Source of the DNA: Chara braunii
Taxonomy: Eukaryota > Streptophyta > Charophyceae > Charales > Characeae
DNA length: 22,006 nucleotides
NCBI GenBank assembly: GCA_003427395.1
Contig: BFEA01000189.1
Coordinates: 2,499,718-2,521,723 of the forward strand
Reading direction: 5' to 3'
Shown here: piece by piece, positions 17,123 through 22,006 of the stretch
How positions within the stretch are numbered: position 1 is the stretch's first letter
Layout: every line of letters starts with the position of its first letter
Notes under the pieces: model-generated
Told to the model about the DNA's origin: nothing
What the model saw: only the letters and a program-made list of their open reading frames with translations
Databases searched by the model: none
Program-made: the position numbers and the translations under genes

Positions 17123-17540
17123 GGATGTCGCCTGGGTTGTTTCGCTGATTAGCAGTTGGAGACGATTGTCGCTGCCGCCTGTGTGCTGAACGTAGGCGGT
17201 GAATTAGGCGTGAAGCGGTGAAAGTCACCAGCTCAACTCAGTCTGGTTGAATGCCTTCAAAACCGGTTCACTGGAGTAGAGAAAAGACAATGCCCACCTA
17301 CAATGTGTCTTCTTCTATGATCATCTATATGTGAGAGACAACTCTCAACTACTATGTGTGAGAGAGGGTTGGCTCAGACTGTCTACAGCTTCAGGGGCTG
17401 GATAAAAACCCGCCGTGGTACGAGAGGGGCTATTGTTGACTGTGAGGGCCATCTGTTCCTCCTTGACAGGGGTGATATCATCATGTTCTGCATTTGGCTC
17501 ACTGACAGCCATTTGTCTGACACTGTGATGACATTTACTG
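17123..17540. other. Sequence with no recognised gene
   Basis: Only short frames on both strands. A ten-base resemblance to the sarcin-ricin loop of large rRNA near 17418 has no other rRNA sequence around it and is dismissed. Confidence 0.5.
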
Positions 17541-17627
17541 TTCTTTTTTCTTTTTTTTAATAATAATTGCACACGGCCATGCCAATCTTCTCTGTATAGT
17601 TCCAATTTTTTTAACGGATGTCCCGAA
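17541..17627 (-). pseudogene. Truncated, A-tailed U6 snRNA retrocopy
   Basis: Minus strand from 17627 reads TTCGGGACATCCGTT, an A-run, TTGGAACTATACAGAGAAGA and TTGGCATGGCC. This covers most of the 5' stem-loop, the central ACAGAGA box (intact, 17591-17597) and the start of the U2-pairing region of U6. The first few bases of U6 are missing and the sequence leaves U6 after GGCC (about half length). An A-rich tail then runs to about 17541. Half-length U6 cannot form the catalytic U6 core, so it is a pseudogene. No clear target-site duplication was found. Confidence 0.82.
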
Positions 17628-17662
17628 TTATGTGCCAGGCATAAGGCCTCAATAAGCCCCAC

Positions 17663-18531
17663 TGGGCCCTGTTATCAGCAAGGTCGGTGGCCCTAAGTGA
17701 AGGCAGGCCCGACCGAGGCCTATTTTGGACTACTACGCAACTGGGGGAAAATTCAGGCAGTTGCGCAGAGCCGGTTGGTTGGAAGCGCCCAGGCCCAGGC
17801 TGCCTTTCATCGTATGTAACTTAAGGAGACCCTGGGGCGGATACACAACACGGACCGAACAAAGAAAGTGGGCAGTTGGGCACGAGTAACCACCACAGGC
17901 CCTGGGCCTGTTTACTCTGGACTAAGGCTCAGCCTCGTGGAGCCTACCGGGAGCTTCTGGGCCGGGGCCCAGTACCGCATTGCCGCACGCGGCAGCAGGC
18001 CACTTCGATATAGGGAAGGGCCTGCCCACGCATTGGACATTCGGGCACTGGCTGCATGCTGCGCTAACGCTGGCCAGCGCTCACTCGCTCACGGGCAAGC
18101 TGGAACGAGCAGGCAGCCATAGCCGAGCTGCGCTGCTGTATGCTGGATGGGGCGCATGGTGGTCTTTGGGTGCAAGTGGCATCTGTGAGTTGGGGATCGA
18201 GGTTGTGAGTGATACGAGAGACATACCTGGTGCTTGAGGTGAACGACATTGGCCGAGATCTGCTCGTACTTCGGGGAGCTGTTGACGTTATCAGCGGCAT
18301 TGTAGATAGGCTAGATAGGATCTGCCATTTGTAGTCTGGGCGTCGAGCACCAGATAGGATATCGACATTGGTTCTTCGTTGATGATGATGAGACTATTCC
18401 AGCATGATTGTCAATTATGAGCTTTTGCTGTGCTCTTATTTGGTGGAACTCGTGGTGCAATTCTGCAATTGGTTCGAGGTCACGACTATTGGGTCTCATG
18501 TGTGAAGTTCGCTATCGCTCATTTTCCTTGT
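17663..18531 (+). mobile_element. Solo LTR of a relative of the Ty3/Gypsy element
   Basis: About 870 bp that follow the LTR order of 14116-15095: CCCTAAGTGAAGGCAGGCC near the start, AGCCTACCGGGAGCTTCTGG, GTGGTCTTTGGGTG, GACATACCTGGT, GAGCTGTTGACGTTATCAG, CGCTATCGCTCATTTTCCTT at the end. Many differences and gaps separate them, so it is another, older family member or a sister family. No primer binding site or internal sequence follows, which suggests LTR-LTR recombination. Ends are approximate by a few bases. Confidence 0.8.
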
Positions 18532-18590
18532 ATATAATTTGAATTATCTGCATTTCCTGAAATGGGACTGGCCCTGTTGCTACTGAGGGG

Positions 18591-18645
18591 CGTAGGTCAG
18601 TTGGTACACGAATGGACTGTTGAAATACAGGCCTGCGTTTCCAAT
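18591..18645 (+). mobile_element. tRNA-like SINE head (copy 3)
   Basis: CGTAGGTCAGTTGGTACACG, then AATGGACTGTTGAAATAC and AGGCCTGCGTTTCC on the plus strand, aligns with the minus-strand copy at 5346-5404 (A-box block, CTGTT loop, GACCTG/GGCCTG). The B box is poor. (GAAT)n-like sequence follows. Confidence 0.62.
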
Positions 18646-19046
18646 AAACAAGATGAATGAATGATTGAATTACATGGGGATGGTCACTTCCCCAATTATT
18701 TATAATTTTATATCTCAAGACTGTCGCCCGCTTTTTGTTAAAGCACCACTACCTTTTCCCATGTCGGCCTCAGGTGGGCCTCCGATCTTGTAGGAGGGCG
18801 AAACAAAACGATGACTGCTGATGAGATCTATTCAACGGCAGCCATCGTCGACCCCAGCCCCCGATTTTTCAGCAGCAGGAGATTTTTCCATTTTTCCAAC
18901 TGCGGGAAACTTTAAGGTAGTGGTGGTTTAACAGAAAAAGAAAAAGAAAAAGGACTGTGCTGACCTTTGGTGTTCGTTTCCGTTCTCTATATAATTATGT
19001 TCAATCTGTGTGAACAGGGTTTCACTGGTTTGCTCTTTGATGTGCG

Positions 19047-19081
<35 letters not shown>

Positions 19082-19602
19082 CAAAACCCTTATAGGTCAA
19101 ATCTTGAGGGAGGGGGATGCAGGTAATCGGGACCAGTTTGGTTCGGAAAATGATGTCGAGCATTAAATTTTGTGGGTTTTGCGGATGTCCTACTGCGTGT
19201 TCTTCTTAAAACTGACCATGATGCCTGAATGCCGCCGGAGTACGGTGGTGAGGGTTTTGCTTGACGACAGAATCTCGCTACTGAGCTGCTTGACAATCTA
19301 ACAGTTCTAAAAGTGCTCATCTGTTAGGTTCACGTCTGACTTAAGGTTGACTTTGTGATTAGTACTTCTTTTTGCTTCTCTTATCATCACTCGATGCATT
19401 TGCTATGATCATTCTGTCCTCTCAGACTGGCCATTTGTTGTGCTTTTGTCTCAGAGTCTTCTCTTTTCTGAGGGTTTCGCACTCTTTGAGCTTCTCCCTG
19501 AAGAAAAGCTGCTGTGTGTGTGCCTTCCTCTGTGCCCTGACGTTTCCTCATATATCTCCTTCTGCCCTGTTCAGAATCTGATCTGTCTATCGGTCGTCTA
19601 TC
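18646..19602. other. About 1 kb with no recognised gene
   Basis: It contains an (AAAAAG)3 tract near 18935-18952 and a T-run of about 30 at 19051-19081. Short pyrimidine-rich open frames near 19370-19650 are not gene-like. Confidence 0.5.
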
Positions 19603-19648
19603 GGTCGATAGCCAGCGTGTGTGTGGAGCTGCTGCTCCTCCCGTCGTG
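19603..19648 (+). repeat. Direct repeat of about 47 bp, first copy
   Basis: TCGGTCGATAGCCAGCGTGT...GGAGCTGCTGCTCCTCCCG recurs at 19795-19840 with a handful of differences. Confidence 0.8.
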
Positions 19649-19794
19649 AGAGGACAGAGTCTCGCCACGGCATGATCAGAGGAGTAGAAGGGCTGTGATG
19701 GACGAGTGTTTTTACGTCCATACTGTGAATCAGATGTGGTTGATCTGTGAGAAGTAAAACTCCAACTACATTACTTTTGAGTATAACCTGTCCA

Positions 19795-19840
19795 TCAGTC
19801 GATAGCTAGCGTGTGCGCGGAGCTGCTGCTCCTCCCGGCC
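19795..19840 (+). repeat. Direct repeat of about 47 bp, second copy
   Basis: TCAGTCGATAGCTAGCGTGT...GGAGCTGCTGCTCCTCCCG, about 190 bp after the first copy. The shared core GAGCTGCTGCTCC has near-dyad symmetry. Confidence 0.8.
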
Positions 19841-20864
19841 TCTTTTATGTTCCGAAAGAACAGTGACTGTCTGAGAGTGCCGTTATATACGGAGCTGGCT
19901 GGCATCCGTGAAGTTCGTCTCGGGAAAACGATTTCCACAATCCTGTGGCACCTGCTACTCTGTAGTACAGTCCAAGTGAGGTGGCGGCATGTCGAGAGAG
20001 CGCGGGTTCTGCTGCACTTCCTCTGCCTGCGAAGTCTGTGGTACTAGGGTACCTTGATTTGTGAGCTCTGCTTCTCTTGTGTGAGACGAAGGTCCTCAAC
20101 CTCACTGTGAGTGCCGTCTGCGCAGTACTAAGATCGAGGCAAAACAGATAATTTACTGGCTGTCCCTCGCTGTCAATGACACATTGGCAATCATAAAAGT
20201 ATAAAAACTTTATGCAGCCGCATCTGAGATTATATGTTCTTCCTCCTCTAAACGAGTATTCAATATGGGTGCCGCGCCCCTCGGTGTGACTCTGATATGT
20301 CTTAGAGCGAGAATTTGTAATTTTGTAGAGCCTCTATCCCGGGCCCCTGTTTTCATGTTATTCCGGCTGCCTCCGTTCTTGTGTGTTTTTCACCAGTTTG
20401 CAGCCCTCAGCATCTTCAAGGAGCTTCATAATTCAACTCCTTCATGAATTAGCTTTCTGCGGGGGTGGACGCTGGACCCGATTTCCAGCAGGTGATGCTC
20501 CCCACCAATAGATGGAGCAGCCACCAGCAGGCCTCATAGGGAGGGCTGCTGTTATCACCCCTCCGAGCAGACCTGCTCAGGCCTTTCAACCACCAGCCCT
20601 TCTTATATGTCGGCCGCGGGCATCTAGTACCCTACTCCTGAAGAATAACCTCCACGCCGCTGTCGATATTTTTCATTAACGGCGCGTGGCGGCCGAATTT
20701 GAATTTGAGGCCCGCGGCCCCACATACGAGAAAGGCACTGGTGGTTTAACGGGGGGGGGGGAGCTTTCTGGGGGGTGCTCTGAAAGGCCTTCCACGATTC
20801 AGACCCCAAATCCGAATTTCAGGGTCACGGTCCTAGGCCAAGAAAGGCCAGGTTGGTCAGTTTC
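19841..20864. other. About 1 kb with no recognised gene
   Basis: Short frames on both strands, none recognisable. A G-run occurs at 20751-20761. No RNA gene or element end was identified. Confidence 0.5.
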
Positions 20865-21090
20865 AGAGAAGTCACAGTCGGGTACCTTAGAGGTTGAATC
20901 CAACAGGCACCCGATGAACAGTCACATCACAGGGGTAAAGGTCACGTCTCATATTAAAGAGTCATATTGAAAAGTCACATCCCACAGGCAAAGGACACTT
21001 CCCCAGGCAAAAGTCGTGTCCCAGAGGCAGGAGTCACAAACCACAGTCAAAAGTCACGATCCACAATTGAAAAGTCGTGACTCACAGGCC
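20865..21090 (+). repeat. Irregular tandem repeat around (A)AAGTCAC(A/G)TCCCACAGGC
   Basis: About nine degenerate units of 20-25 bp, each with GTCAC/GTCGTG followed by a CCCACAGGC-like half (for example AAAAGTCACATCCCACAGGC at about 20970). Unit length and spacing drift, as in an old minisatellite. Confidence 0.75.
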
Positions 21091-21178
21091 CAAGCAGCAG
21101 CCCACCAATGAAAATTCGGGAACAGTACCAGGCCCTGCCATTCTGAAGCACACAGGCCGTGGGGATGTGGGCCCAGAA

Positions 21179-21242
21179 CCAATTCAAGCCCCAAGAAGCA
21201 GAGGCTGGGACGAGTTGAAGCTCAGTCCAAGACAATATAAGG
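21179..21242 (+). promoter_or_regulatory. Weak promoter-like CCAAT and TATA pair
   Basis: CCAAT (21179-21183) lies 53 bp upstream of TATAAGG (21236-21242), which is plausible Pol II core promoter geometry. Downstream DNA is purine-rich (GAGAGAAAGAGAGAAGGAGA near 21355) like some 5' UTRs, but no convincing coding start is seen before the window ends. Confidence 0.25.
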
Positions 21243-22006
21243 ACTCGCCAGCCTCCTCGTTGGGGGAGATTGCTCATTCCCATGAAGTGTGGAAGTGCTG
21301 GTGCACTTGCGCGCTATTGGGAGGGGCAGAGCGCTGAGCCAGGGTGCTGCGCTACGAGAGAGAAAGAGAGAAGGAGAGTTAGCTCTGGCAGGGAGAAGGC
21401 AGCCATAGATGCACCAGTGCAGAGTGTTAGTGCGGTAGTTAGTGGTAGTTAGTAGGCCTAGCAGTGGATGTATCCAGAGTAGATCCTTGAGTAGTAGTTA
21501 GTGAGTGTGCATGCATGTGGGGAGAGAAGACATAGCGAGGACATAGCGAGAGAGATGACCAGTGAAAGAGAGGGAGGAAAGACAGGGAGAGAAGAGGAGC
21601 TGGAAAGAGATACTTACCTGAGAGATGACGCTGGTTACTGGTTACCTTTGTAAGTGCTGATGAGCGCTGGTGACTTGAACTCTTATTGCTCTTGTGATAA
21701 TTTGCTCGAAGTTATAAGCTGGGCTATCTGGTTTCGACTTTCTGGCATCTAGCGTGGAAATTCGTGTCATCTCACTTGTGCTTGATGCATGTCTATGTGT
21801 GCACTCATTGGTGATGAACTGTGCGGTTCATAGCAGCTCCACTCTGTCACTGGATTGCCACAGGCGTTGCCCAGTGACTCTGCTGCAGTCAGCAGTCGAC
21901 CTCCAGTGGCCGTGTCGTGCTTCGTTCTCCAAATGCTAACCCGCTTTAATGGGGAAGCGGACAGAGGAGTGAGAAGGAGCATAAGAGCCTCCTTGGCTTG
22001 GGTCTC
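21243..22006. other. Terminal stretch, purine-rich then mixed, no recognised gene
   Basis: GA-rich and GTTAGTGGTAGTTAGTAG-like repeated motifs occupy about 21350-21610. The remainder shows only short frames. Confidence 0.45.

Noticed and set aside
17410-17440. GGTACGAGAGGGG resembling the sarcin-ricin loop of large-subunit rRNA
   Set aside because: Only about ten bases match, and no other rRNA landmarks lie around it.
1-22006. CRISPR array or bacterial defence system
   Set aside because: Tandem repeats here are microsatellites or degenerate minisatellites without unique spacers, and all recognisable proteins are eukaryotic retroelement domains.

Overview
This window looks like repeat-dominated nuclear DNA of a streptophyte, a green plant or charophyte-type alga. 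The evidence is TTTAGGG telomere-type repeats, a fragment of mitochondrial small-subunit rRNA of plant type, plant-type U2 and U6 snRNA copies, a chromodomain-type Ty3/Gypsy element primed by initiator tRNA-Met, and abundant microsatellites. A charophyte source is a guess from the style of the Gag and spacer sequence, not something the sequence proves. I see no intact host protein-coding gene.

Layout. 1-350: (TG)n and (AATC)n microsatellites. About 600-1715: a decayed L1-type LINE reverse transcriptase in several frames. 1719-1782: a 32-bp tandem duplication. About 2858-3495: a decayed 3' part of mitochondrial 18S-type rRNA (NUMT). 4291-4560: a repeat carrying a minisatellite of about 37 bp, reverse orientation. 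4571-4880: a foldback MITE with an extra copy of its right arm. About 5270-5570: a tRNA-like SINE and its flanking repeat. 5570-5763: a polyadenylated U2 snRNA retrocopy bounded by a 13-bp target-site duplication. 5864-6225: more SINE-like sequence and a second copy of the minisatellite, forward orientation.

6257-15095: a nearly full-length Ty3/Gypsy chromovirus-like element with long LTRs, a primer binding site, gag, protease, RT, RNase H, integrase, a chromodomain-like tail and a polypurine tract. It is inserted inside the second copy of the minisatellite repeat; the reverse-strand copy at 4291-4560 shows the arrangement without the insertion. The element is dead: about ten in-frame stops (mostly TAG), several single-base frameshifts, and changed catalytic residues in protease and integrase. 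The two LTRs also differ by a replaced block near their 5' ends.

15096-22006: the rest of the interrupted repeat, a long (ATT)n array, a possible organelle-derived block (15560-16180), a possible LINE 3' fragment, a second copy of the SINE/flank repeat (about 16730-17075), a telomere-like repeat, a U6 snRNA retrocopy, a diverged solo LTR related to the Ty3 element (17663-18531), a third tRNA-like SINE head, and about 3.4 kb in which I recognise only short direct and tandem repeats and one weak promoter-like site.

The window is best read as a nest of retroelement products of different ages: LINE-type machinery probably made the snRNA and SINE copies, a chromovirus landed in one repeat, and organelle DNA was captured. 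I do not see a convincing new molecular system. The most informative points are the nested insertion with its paralogous empty site, the two snRNA retrocopies, and the TAG-biased decay of the retrotransposon.
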